From an uncultured Roseovarius sp. (GTDB taxonomy: Bacteria > Pseudomonadota > Alphaproteobacteria > Rhodobacterales > Rhodobacteraceae), in contig CAJXKX010000010.1 in NCBI GenBank assembly GCA_913055965.1, positions 1 through 14,395 on the forward strand: a DNA stretch of 14,395 bases, written 5' to 3'. The notes beneath the pieces are model-generated. The model did no database searches. It was not told where the DNA came from and saw only the letters and a program-made list of their open reading frames with translations. This document shows positions 1 through 5,890 of the stretch, piece by piece. The first letter of the stretch is position 1. Every line of letters starts with the position of its first letter. A program made the position numbers and the translations under genes.

Positions 1-1
1 C

Positions 2-739
2 GAGCGGCCGGTCTACAGCTATCGCCTGTCGATCATCCACTTCTGGGCGCTGATCTTCCTCTACATCTGGGCCGGCCCGCACCACCTGCACTACACCGCG
101 CTGCCCGACTGGGCGCAGACGCTGGGCATGGTGTTCTCGGTGATGCTGTGGATGCCGTCCTGGGGCGGCATGATCAACGGCCTGATGACGCTCTCGGGCG
201 CCTGGGACAAGCTGCGCACCGATCCGATCATCCGCATGATGGTGATCTCAATCGGCTTCTACGGCATGTCCACCTTCGAGGGGCCGATGATGTCGATCCG
301 TGCGGTCAACTCGCTGTCGCATTACACCGACTGGACCATCGGGCACGTGCATTCGGGCGCGCTCGGCTGGAACGGGATGATCACCTTCGGCGCGCTCTAC
401 TTCCTCGTGCCCAAGCTGTGGAATCGCGAGCGGCTCTATAGCCTCAGCCTCGTGAGCTGGCACTTCTGGCTCGCCACCATCGGCATCATTCTCTACGCCG
501 CCGCCATGTGGGTGACGGGGATCATGGAGGGCCTGATGTGGCGCGAAGTGGATGCCAACGGCTTCCTCGTGAACTCGTTCGCCGACACCGTGGCCGCGAA
601 ACTGCCGATGTATATCGTGCGGGGCCTGGGCGGGGTGCTCTACGTCGCCGGTGCCGTGATCATGTGCTACAACCTCTGGATGACTGTGAAGCGTTCGCCG
701 GCCACCGCGGCCACGAACAGCGCAGTCCCGGCTGAATAA
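2..739 (+). CDS. ccoN: cbb3-type cytochrome c oxidase subunit I, C-terminal part (5' end outside window)
   Basis: This is the catalytic haem-copper subunit of cbb3 oxidase, which reduces O2 to water in the inner membrane. The frame is open from base 2, so only the last 245 residues are present; the full protein is about twice as long. The start of the fragment carries the active-site stretch YIWAGPHHLHY. Its His-His pair (fragment residues 27-28) matches two CuB ligands, and Tyr21 matches the tyrosine cross-linked to a CuB histidine in structurally known cbb3 enzymes. GHVHSGALGWNG, about 110 residues in, supplies the histidine haem ligands. Several hydrophobic helices follow, then a short polar tail. 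ATG codons inside this stretch (for example 128) are internal. The stop is 14 bases before ccoO, so it belongs to the ccoNOQP operon. Its promoter is not in the window. Confidence 0.97.
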   Translation, partial: ERPVYSYRLSIIHFWALIFLYIWAGPHHLHYTALPDWAQTLGMVFSVMLWMPSWGGMINGLMTLSGAWDKLRTDPIIRMMVISIGFYGMSTFEGPMMSIRAVNSLSHYTDWTIGHVHSGALGWNGMITFGALYFLVPKLWNRERLYSLSLVSWHFWLATIGIILYAAAMWVTGIMEGLMWREVDANGFLVNSFADTVAAKLPMYIVRGLGGVLYVAGAVIMCYNLWMTVKRSPATAATNSAVPAE

Positions 740-753
740 GGAGGGCCGGAGAG

Positions 754-1479
754 ATGGCAATTCTGGACAAACACGCGATCCTGGAAAAGAACGTCACGCT
801 TCTGGCGATCTTTGCCTTCCTCGTCGTCACCATCGGGGGGATCGTGCAGATCGCCCCGCTGTTCTGGCTCGAGAACACCATCGAGGACGTGGAGGGCATG
901 CGCCCCTACTCGCCGCTCGAACTCGCGGGGCGCGACGTCTATATCCGCGAGGGCTGCTATGTCTGCCACAGCCAGATGGTGCGGCCGATGCGCGACGAGG
1001 TGGAGCGTTATGGCCACTACTCGCTGGCGGCGGAGTCGAAATACGACCACCCGTTCCAGTGGGGATCGAAGCGCACGGGGCCCGACCTCGCGCGTGTCGG
1101 GGGGCGCTACTCGGATGACTGGCACGTGGCCCACCTGCGCGATCCGCAGTCGGTGGTGCCCGAATCGGTGATGCCGAAATATGGCTTCCTCGAGGAGCGT
1201 CTGCTGGACGGCGAGCATATCGGCGACCTGCTGCGGACGCACCGCATGGTCGGCGTGCCCTATACCGAAGAGATGATCGAGAACGCGCGTGCCGATTTCA
1301 ACGCGCAGATCGATCCCGACGGCGATACCGATGGCCTGCTCGCGCGCTATCCCAAGGCGCAGGTGCGCAATTTCGACGGGCGACCGGGGATTTCCGAGAC
1401 CGACGCGCTCATCGCCTACATGCAGATGCTGGGCACGCTGGTCGATTTCTCGACCTTCACGCCCGTGGCAAGCCGCTGA
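754..1479 (+). CDS. ccoO: cbb3-type cytochrome c oxidase subunit II (membrane-anchored monohaem cytochrome c)
   Basis: This 241-residue protein passes electrons from CcoP towards the CcoN active site on the periplasmic side. One N-terminal membrane anchor (about residues 14-36) is followed by a periplasmic cytochrome c domain. The c-type haem site is C68-Y-V-C71-H72 inside EGCYVCHSQMVRP, a signature typical of CcoO/FixO. M140 in SVMPKYGF is the likely distal haem ligand. Length and motif order fit the family. The start has purine-rich Shine-Dalgarno material just upstream (AGGAGG near 739-744 and GGAGAG directly before the ATG). It lies 14 bases after ccoN and 12 bases before ccoQ, so co-transcription is expected. 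Confidence 0.97.
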   Translation: MAILDKHAILEKNVTLLAIFAFLVVTIGGIVQIAPLFWLENTIEDVEGMRPYSPLELAGRDVYIREGCYVCHSQMVRPMRDEVERYGHYSLAAESKYDHPFQWGSKRTGPDLARVGGRYSDDWHVAHLRDPQSVVPESVMPKYGFLEERLLDGEHIGDLLRTHRMVGVPYTEEMIENARADFNAQIDPDGDTDGLLARYPKAQVRNFDGRPGISETDALIAYMQMLGTLVDFSTFTPVASR

Positions 1480-1491
1480 GGAGGACCGCAG

Positions 1492-1686
1492 ATGGAGACC
1501 TATACGCTGCTGCGCCAATTCGCCGATAGCTGGATGTTGCTGGCGCTCTTCGCCTTCTTCATCGGGGTGGTGATCTTCGTGTTCCGCCCCGGTGCCACCA
1601 AGAAATACGAGAATCCGGCGAACATCCCGTTCCGGCACGAAGACAAGCCGGCACAGGACCACGATGCCGACGCCAAGGAGGCGTGA
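1492..1686 (+). CDS. ccoQ: cbb3-type cytochrome c oxidase subunit CcoQ (FixQ family)
   Basis: This is a 64-residue small membrane subunit. It has a short N-terminal segment, one transmembrane helix (about residues 12-32), an FRPG turn and a charged cytoplasmic tail containing NIPF, the usual FixQ/CcoQ layout. In related bacteria CcoQ stabilises the CcoP interaction with the CcoNO core and has no redox centre; none is seen here. A clear GAGGAGG ribosome-binding site overlapping the end of ccoO precedes the ATG. Its last codons contain the AAGGAGG that serves ccoP, which starts 3 bases after the stop. Such tight packing suggests coupled translation. Confidence 0.95.
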   Translation: METYTLLRQFADSWMLLALFAFFIGVVIFVFRPGATKKYENPANIPFRHEDKPAQDHDADAKEA

Positions 1687-1689
1687 GAC

Positions 1690-2559
1690 ATGGCCAAGAA
1701 ACCGACCAACAATCAGGAACCGGATACCACGGGCCACGAGTGGGACGGCATCCAGGAATACAACAACCCCCTGCCGCGCTGGTGGCTGTGGCTGTTCTAC
1801 GCCACCATCGTCTGGGGTCTGTGGTATGTGATCGCCTACCCGGCCTGGCCGCTGATCAACGAGGCCACGGCGGGCTACAAGGGCTGGTCCACCCGCGCCA
1901 ATGTCGCCGCCGAGATCGAGGCCGCCCGCGAGGCGAATGCCGAGATCAACGCCCGCCTTGCCTCGGTCGAACTCGAGGCGATTCCGGCGGACGAGGAACT
2001 CAACACCTATGCCGTCTCTGCCGGGGCCGCCGTCTATCGCACGTGGTGCGCGCAGTGCCACGGTTCGGGCGCGGCTGGCGTGAAGGCGGGGGGCTATCCC
2101 AACCTGCTGGACAATGACTGGCTCTGGGGCGGCACGCTGGAGGACATTCACTACACCATCGCCCACGGCATCCGCAACGAAGAGGACCCGGATGCGCGCT
2201 GGTCGCAGATGCCCGCCTATGGCGACATACTGGACAGCGAGGGGATCGACCAGGTGGTGAACTACGTGATGTCGCTCTCGGGCACCCCGCAGGATGCCCA
2301 GGCGGCAGCAGCGGGCGAGGAGATCTTCCTCGACAATTGCGCCGCCTGTCATGGCGAGGCCGGGGGCGGCGACATCTACCAGGGCGCGCCCAACCTTGCC
2401 GATGCGATCTGGCTCTATGGCGGCGATTACGAGACGATCCGCGAGACCGTCACCTATTCGCGCTTTGGCGTCATGCCGCCCATGGGCGGGGCCGATCTGA
2501 GCGAGGCCGAGACGCGGGCCGTCGCCGTCTACGTCCACCAGCTGGGCGGCGGCGAGTAG
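1690..2559 (+). CDS. ccoP: cbb3-type cytochrome c oxidase subunit III (dihaem cytochrome c)
   Basis: This 289-residue electron-entry subunit accepts electrons from soluble or membrane cytochromes c and passes them to CcoO. The N-terminus has the family stretch HEWDGIQEYNNPLPRWW, followed by one membrane anchor (about residues 31-54). A linker rich in Ala and Glu leads to two cytochrome c domains. Haem sites are C120-A-Q-C123-H124 and C217-A-A-C220-H221. Likely methionine ligands are M174 (QMPAYG) and M262 (GVMPPMGG). The Shine-Dalgarno sequence AAGGAGG lies within the ccoQ 3' end. It is the last gene of the structural operon, and a GC-rich hairpin follows the stop. Confidence 0.97.
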   Translation: MAKKPTNNQEPDTTGHEWDGIQEYNNPLPRWWLWLFYATIVWGLWYVIAYPAWPLINEATAGYKGWSTRANVAAEIEAAREANAEINARLASVELEAIPADEELNTYAVSAGAAVYRTWCAQCHGSGAAGVKAGGYPNLLDNDWLWGGTLEDIHYTIAHGIRNEEDPDARWSQMPAYGDILDSEGIDQVVNYVMSLSGTPQDAQAAAAGEEIFLDNCAACHGEAGGGDIYQGAPNLADAIWLYGGDYETIRETVTYSRFGVMPPMGGADLSEAETRAVAVYVHQLGGGE

Positions 2560-2569
2560 CCCCGAAGAC

Positions 2570-2595
2570 GCCCCGGACCCGCGAGGGCCCGGGGC
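2570..2595 (+). terminator. Imperfect GC-rich hairpin downstream of ccoP
   Basis: CCCCGGACCC and GGGCCCGGGG form a 10-bp stem with one mismatch around a GCGA tetraloop; the outer G/C bases at the ends can also pair. It begins 11 bases after the ccoP stop. No run of T follows, so it may be a 3' stabilising hairpin or a weak or factor-assisted terminator rather than a canonical intrinsic one. Confidence 0.45.
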
Positions 2596-2679
2596 AGGTG
2601 CCGGTCCTTCCGTCCTGTTCGCGCGTTTCCAGGGAGGGCCGGTGCCGTCAATTTCGGCGGATGACAGCGCATGTCAAGC

Positions 2680-2703
2680 AAGGGCCCCGGTTTCGGGGCC
2701 CTT
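2680..2703. terminator. Perfect 10-bp hairpin between the convergent ccoP and small ORF
   Basis: AAGGGCCCCG, loop GTTT, then CGGGGCCCTT is a perfect inverted repeat. An alternative outer pairing exists: GTCAAG at 2673-2678 is the exact complement of CTTGAC at 2701-2706. The element lies after ccoP and 12 bases past the stop of the small - strand ORF, so a shared bidirectional terminator is the simplest reading. No T-tract is present on either side beyond the short TT ends, so efficiency is uncertain. Confidence 0.6.
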
Positions 2704-2715
2704 GACGTGTCCGCC

Positions 2716-2883
2716 TCAGTAGCGGCGGCGGGCGATGAGATGGGCCTCCAATTCGGCGCTGCTGCGCAGGTCCGTGCGCTCTGCCAGCGGCCAGTGCGGC
2801 CGGTTCTGGTGATGGGGCCGGGTCTCTGCCGGGGTGTCGGTGCGGGTGGCGGTTCTGAAAGAATTTGCCAGAATTCCGAGCAT
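2716..2883 (-). CDS. Small hypothetical protein, 55 residues, divergent from the LysR gene
   Basis: This short ORF is not assigned to a family. It begins MLGILANSFRTAT and ends in ELEAHLIARRRY. The protein is basic and polar, with no clear membrane helix, no cysteine and no recognised domain. Its reality is supported by a purine-rich ribosome-binding site (AAGGAAAGG a few bases before the ATG), by its position between a hairpin at its 3' end and a divergent promoter region at its 5' end, and by the lack of any competing gene on the other strand. Divergent placement next to a LysR regulator suggests it is the regulator's target, but this is inference. It could be a small regulatory or stress-linked protein. 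A longer open frame on the same strand in another phase is judged spurious. Confidence 0.6.
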   Translation of the reverse strand: MLGILANSFRTATRTDTPAETRPHHQNRPHWPLAERTDLRSSAELEAHLIARRRY

Positions 2884-2899
2884 GTCGTTTCCTTTCCTT

Positions 2900-2944
2900 G
2901 CTTGCTGTCCTGCCGAGAATATGGGGCAGGAACGCCATGCAAGC
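2900..2944. promoter_or_regulatory. Nested dyad in the divergent promoter region
   Basis: GCTTGC (2900-2905) pairs with GCAAGC (2939-2944), and inside it TCCTGCC (2908-2914) pairs with GGCAGGA (2925-2931) around the spacer GAGAATATGG. The 13 potential base pairs form either an operator-like dyad or, if transcribed on the - strand, a leader hairpin ending directly at the small ORF's ribosome-binding site. The centre contains a possible - strand -10 element, CATATT (2923-2918); the matching -35 is poor. Confidence 0.4.
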
Positions 2945-2966
2945 GACTCTGGAAAATTATCGACAC

Positions 2967-2981
2967 GTAAGTTAGGCTTAC
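2967..2981. promoter_or_regulatory. LysR-type T-N11-A palindrome
   Basis: GTAAG-TTAGG-CTTAC is a perfect 5-bp inverted repeat with a 5-bp spacer, and it has the T-N11-A form (T2968 and A2980) typical of LysR-family binding sites. It ends 3 bases before the LysR start codon. Its centre is about 63 bp upstream of the transcription start predicted from the CATATT hexamer serving the divergent small ORF. This is the usual LysR geometry: activation of the divergent gene and repression of its own. Confidence 0.6.
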
Positions 2982-2984
2982 ATC

Positions 2985-3902
2985 ATGGATTGGCAGGCCC
3001 TCCCACCCTTGACCGCCTTGCGCGCCTTTTCGGCGCTGGCCGAGACGGGCAGCACCGCCGCTGCCGGGGCACGGCTCAACGTGAGCCATGCGGCCATCAG
3101 CCAGCAGGTCCGGCAGCTCGAGACGCATATGGGCGTGGCGCTGGTCGACCGGTCGGGGCGGCAGACCCGGCTCACGGCGGAGGGGCGCGACCTGGCCGAT
3201 GCGCTCGCCCTGGGCTTCGGGGCCATCGCCCGCGCGGTCGAGGCGCTCACGGGGGCGGATGCCGCGCGACCGTTGCAGATCTCCACCACCCCCAGCTTTG
3301 CCGCGCATTGGCTCATGCCCTGCCTCAGCGAGTTCCGGCAGGCGCACCCGCAGGTCGATCTGATGATCGACCCGACACCGCGCCTCGTCGGGATGGAGCC
3401 CGGCGGCATCGATATCGCCATCCGCTACGGCACCGGGGACTGGCCCGGGCTCGATGCGGAATTGCTGTTCCGCTCGCCCATCGTGGCGGTGGCGGCGCCC
3501 GGTCTCGTGGCGGACAAGCGCGTGGCGTGCCCCGACGACCTGGCCGACCTGCCGTGGCTGCAGGAATTCGGCACAACCGAATCGAGCGACTGGCTGCGCC
3601 GCCGCGGCGTCACGCGCGAGCGGGCGGGCGGGCTCGTGCAGGTGCCGGGCAACCTTCTGCTCGACGGGTTGCGAAACGGGCAGGGGGTGGCGGTGACGGT
3701 GCGCGAATGGGTGCGTCAGGATATCACATCCGGCAGGCTGCGGCTTTTGTTCGAGGATGAGACCGAGGCGGGCTACCATATCGTCACGCGGCCCGGCGTG
3801 CTGCGGCCGCCCGCGCGGGCCTTTGTCACATGGCTGCGGCGGCAGGCGCGCCGGACGGTGCCGCGGAACCAGCTGCCCGCGACCGGCGGCGACGCGAAAT
3901 AG
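2985..3902 (+). CDS. LysR-family transcriptional regulator (GcvA-like)
   Basis: This is a 305-residue DNA-binding regulator. The N-terminal winged helix-turn-helix spans about residues 5-64, with PLTALRAFSALAETGS and the recognition region NVSHAAISQQVRQLE, both typical of the GcvA/AmpR-like branch. The effector-binding domain follows from about residue 90 to 290 (ISTTPSFAAHWLMPCL, then the DIAIRYG motif common in this branch). Length matches the family. The ATG at 2985 gives the standard N-terminus. The upstream Shine-Dalgarno match is weak (TAGG within the palindrome), so regulator binding could also affect expression. It sits between ccoP and ccoG but divergent from a small ORF. Whether it controls the oxidase genes cannot be told from sequence, and its ligand is unknown. 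Confidence 0.92.
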   Translation: MDWQALPPLTALRAFSALAETGSTAAAGARLNVSHAAISQQVRQLETHMGVALVDRSGRQTRLTAEGRDLADALALGFGAIARAVEALTGADAARPLQISTTPSFAAHWLMPCLSEFRQAHPQVDLMIDPTPRLVGMEPGGIDIAIRYGTGDWPGLDAELLFRSPIVAVAAPGLVADKRVACPDDLADLPWLQEFGTTESSDWLRRRGVTRERAGGLVQVPGNLLLDGLRNGQGVAVTVREWVRQDITSGRLRLLFEDETEAGYHIVTRPGVLRPPARAFVTWLRRQARRTVPRNQLPATGGDAK

Positions 3903-3921
3903 ATCGATTCAGGAGTCAGGA

Positions 3922-3935
3922 TTGATGCAGGTCAA
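3922..3935 (+). promoter_or_regulatory. FNR/FnrL-type binding site upstream of ccoG
   Basis: TTGAT-GCAG-GTCAA matches the FNR consensus TTGAT-N4-ATCAA at nine of ten half-site positions. It is in the 95-bp gap between the LysR gene and ccoG. Class II activation (box centred at about -41.5) would place the transcript start near 3970, leaving a leader of about 28 bases. FnrL control of cbb3 and ccoG/rdxB genes under low oxygen is established in Rhodobacter. No convincing -10 hexamer is evident. Confidence 0.7.
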
Positions 3936-3997
3936 AGTTGCCGACCGCACATGCTGCCAAAAGACGATCACCAGATGCAAGAAATCGGAGTGTCTCC

Positions 3998-5431
3998 GTG
4001 GCCGATTCCCAGCCCAACGCCCCCCAATCCCTCTATGCCGCGCGCGAGCCGGTCTTCCCCCGCAAGGTCTACGGCAAGTTCCGGAACCTGAAATGGGTGA
4101 TCATGGCCATCACCCTGGGTATCTACTACCTGACCCCGTGGATTCGCTGGGACCGGGGCCCGACCCTGCCCGATCAGGCGGTGCTGGTGGATCTGGCGAA
4201 CCGGCGCTTCTTCTTTTTCTGGATCGAGATCTGGCCGCATGAATTCTACTTCATCGCCGGGCTTCTGGTGATGGCCGGTCTGGGGCTGTTCCTGTTCACC
4301 TCGGCGCTGGGGCGGGTCTGGTGCGGCTATGCCTGCCCGCAGACCGTGTGGACCGATCTCTTCATCCTCGTGGAGCGCTGGATCGAGGGCGACCGCAACG
4401 CGCGGTTGCGCCTGCACCGGCAGAAATGGGATATCCGCAAGGCGCGGCTCCGGCTGACCAAGTGGCTGACATGGCTGCTCATCGCCGTGGCGACGGGGGG
4501 GGCGTGGGTGTTCTACTTCACCGACGCGCCGACGCTGCTGGTCGATCTGTTCACGCTCGACGCGCATCCCATCGCCTACACGACCATCGCCATCCTCACC
4601 GGCACCACGTTCTTCTTCGGCGGCTTCGCGCGCGAACAGATCTGCATCTACGCCTGCCCCTGGCCGCGCATTCAGGCGGCGATGATGGACGAGGACACGC
4701 TGACCGTCGGCTACCGCGCCTGGCGCGGCGAGCCGCGCAAGCATTCCGAAGAGGTCAAGGCGGGGGAGCCGATGGGCGACTGCATCGACTGCATGGCCTG
4801 CGTCAATGTCTGCCCCGTGGGTATCGACATCCGCGAGGGCCAGCAGCTTGAATGCATCACCTGCGCGCTGTGCATCGACGCCTGCGACGACGTGATGGCA
4901 AAGATCGGCAAGCCGCGCGGGCTGATCGACTACATGGCGCTGACCGACGAGGTGCGCGAGCGCGAGGGCAAGCCGCCCAAGCCGATCTGGCACCACGTCT
5001 TCCGCCCGCGGACCATCCTCTACACCGCGCTGTGGTCGCTGGTGGGCGTGGGGCTGGTCGTGGCGCTGTTCATCCGCTCGGATATCGACCTGACGGTGGC
5101 GCCGGTGCGCAACCCGACCTATGTCACGCTGTCGGACGGCGAGATCCGCAACATCTACGAGGTGCGGCTGCGCAACATGAAGAACGAGCCGACGCGCTTC
5201 AATTTCAGTGTCAAGGGCGATCCGTCGCTGTTCGTCACGCTGGAGGGCACGCCCTATACCTCGGTCGAGGTGGCACCAGACGAGATGAAGCTTCAGCGCG
5301 TCTACGTCACCGCGCCGCAGGGCTCGGACCCGGCGCAGGCGGACCGCACCGAGATCCGCATCTGGGTCGAGGATACCGCCAGCGGCACGCGCGACTACAA
5401 GGACACGGTATTCAACGGACGGGGGCAATGA
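3998..5431 (+). CDS. ccoG: Cytochrome c oxidase accessory protein CcoG (polyferredoxin, FixG/RdxB family)
   Basis: This 477-residue membrane iron-sulfur protein is needed for cbb3 oxidase biogenesis; family members act as cupric reductases supplying Cu+ for the CuB site. Several transmembrane helices are present. Paired-cysteine motifs sit at C109-GYA-C113-P and C216-IYA-C220-P. Two [4Fe-4S] motifs lie at C262/265/268/272 and C286/289/292/296. After a further membrane helix (about residues 340-360), the C-terminus is an immunoglobulin-like FixG domain. The GTG at 3998 is preferred as start because GGAG lies 7 bases before it and the protein then begins ADSQPNAPQSLY, as in the family; an in-frame TTG at 3938 overlaps promoter DNA just past the FNR box. 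The stop overlaps the ccoH start by four bases. Confidence 0.95.
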   Translation: MADSQPNAPQSLYAAREPVFPRKVYGKFRNLKWVIMAITLGIYYLTPWIRWDRGPTLPDQAVLVDLANRRFFFFWIEIWPHEFYFIAGLLVMAGLGLFLFTSALGRVWCGYACPQTVWTDLFILVERWIEGDRNARLRLHRQKWDIRKARLRLTKWLTWLLIAVATGGAWVFYFTDAPTLLVDLFTLDAHPIAYTTIAILTGTTFFFGGFAREQICIYACPWPRIQAAMMDEDTLTVGYRAWRGEPRKHSEEVKAGEPMGDCIDCMACVNVCPVGIDIREGQQLECITCALCIDACDDVMAKIGKPRGLIDYMALTDEVREREGKPPKPIWHHVFRPRTILYTALWSLVGVGLVVALFIRSDIDLTVAPVRNPTYVTLSDGEIRNIYEVRLRNMKNEPTRFNFSVKGDPSLFVTLEGTPYTSVEVAPDEMKLQRVYVTAPQGSDPAQADRTEIRIWVEDTASGTRDYKDTVFNGRGQ

Positions 5432-5886
5432 TGGCCGAAAGGAAACTCACCGGGCGGCATGTGCTGCTCATCTTCGTGGCGGCGTTCGGCGTGATCATCA
5501 GCGTCAACCTGCTGCTGGCCTTTTCGGCGGTGCGCACCTTTCCGGGGCTGGAGGTCAGGAATTCCTACGTCGCCAGCCAGCATTTCGACGACCGAAGGGC
5601 CGAACAGGAGGCGCTGGGCTGGACCGTGAGCGCCGATCATGCCGATGGCCTTCTGACGCTCGCGATCACCGGCGCGGATGGCCGCCCCGTGCAGGCGGCG
5701 CGGCTCGAGGCGACGGTGGGTCGCGCCACCCATGTGCAGGAGGACCAGACGCCCGACTTCCGCTTTGACGGCGATGCCTATGTCGCGCCGGTGGCGCTGG
5801 GGGATGGCAACTGGAACATCCGCATGAAGGCCTGGCACAGCGATGGCACGCTGTTCCAGCAGCGGGTCGTGCTGCACAAGGACTAG
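5428..5886 (+). CDS. ccoH: cbb3 oxidase assembly protein CcoH (FixH family)
   Basis: This is a 152-residue assembly protein. The sequence shows a short cytoplasmic N-terminus, one transmembrane helix (about residues 10-32), the family-typical AFSAVRTFPGLEVRNSYVASQ region, and a periplasmic beta-rich domain ending in the pattern GNWNIRMKA. CcoH homologues associate with the cbb3 complex and assist its assembly. The start overlaps the ccoG stop (ATGA). Two adjacent ATG codons (5428 and 5431) are possible; the first is used here. The gene is followed after 4 bases by ccoI, so translation is probably coupled through the cluster. Confidence 0.93.
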   Translation: MMAERKLTGRHVLLIFVAAFGVIISVNLLLAFSAVRTFPGLEVRNSYVASQHFDDRRAEQEALGWTVSADHADGLLTLAITGADGRPVQAARLEATVGRATHVQEDQTPDFRFDGDAYVAPVALGDGNWNIRMKAWHSDGTLFQQRVVLHKD

Positions 5887-5890
5887 GCCA

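Noticed and set aside
667..2538. A 623-codon open frame on the - strand across ccoO-ccoP
   Set aside because: It is antisense to four well-recognised oxidase genes, has an Arg/His/Gly-rich composition with no family motif, and is explained by high-GC third positions suppressing stops on the other strand.
2648..2938. A 96-codon - strand frame overlapping the small ORF
   Set aside because: It reads through the terminator-like hairpin and the divergent promoter region. The 55-codon frame has the better ribosome-binding site and ends before the hairpin.
3938..3997. Upstream TTG start for ccoG, adding 20 residues
   Set aside because: It lies 3 bases past the FNR box, in likely promoter DNA, lacks a ribosome-binding site, and the GTG at 3998 has GGAG at proper spacing.
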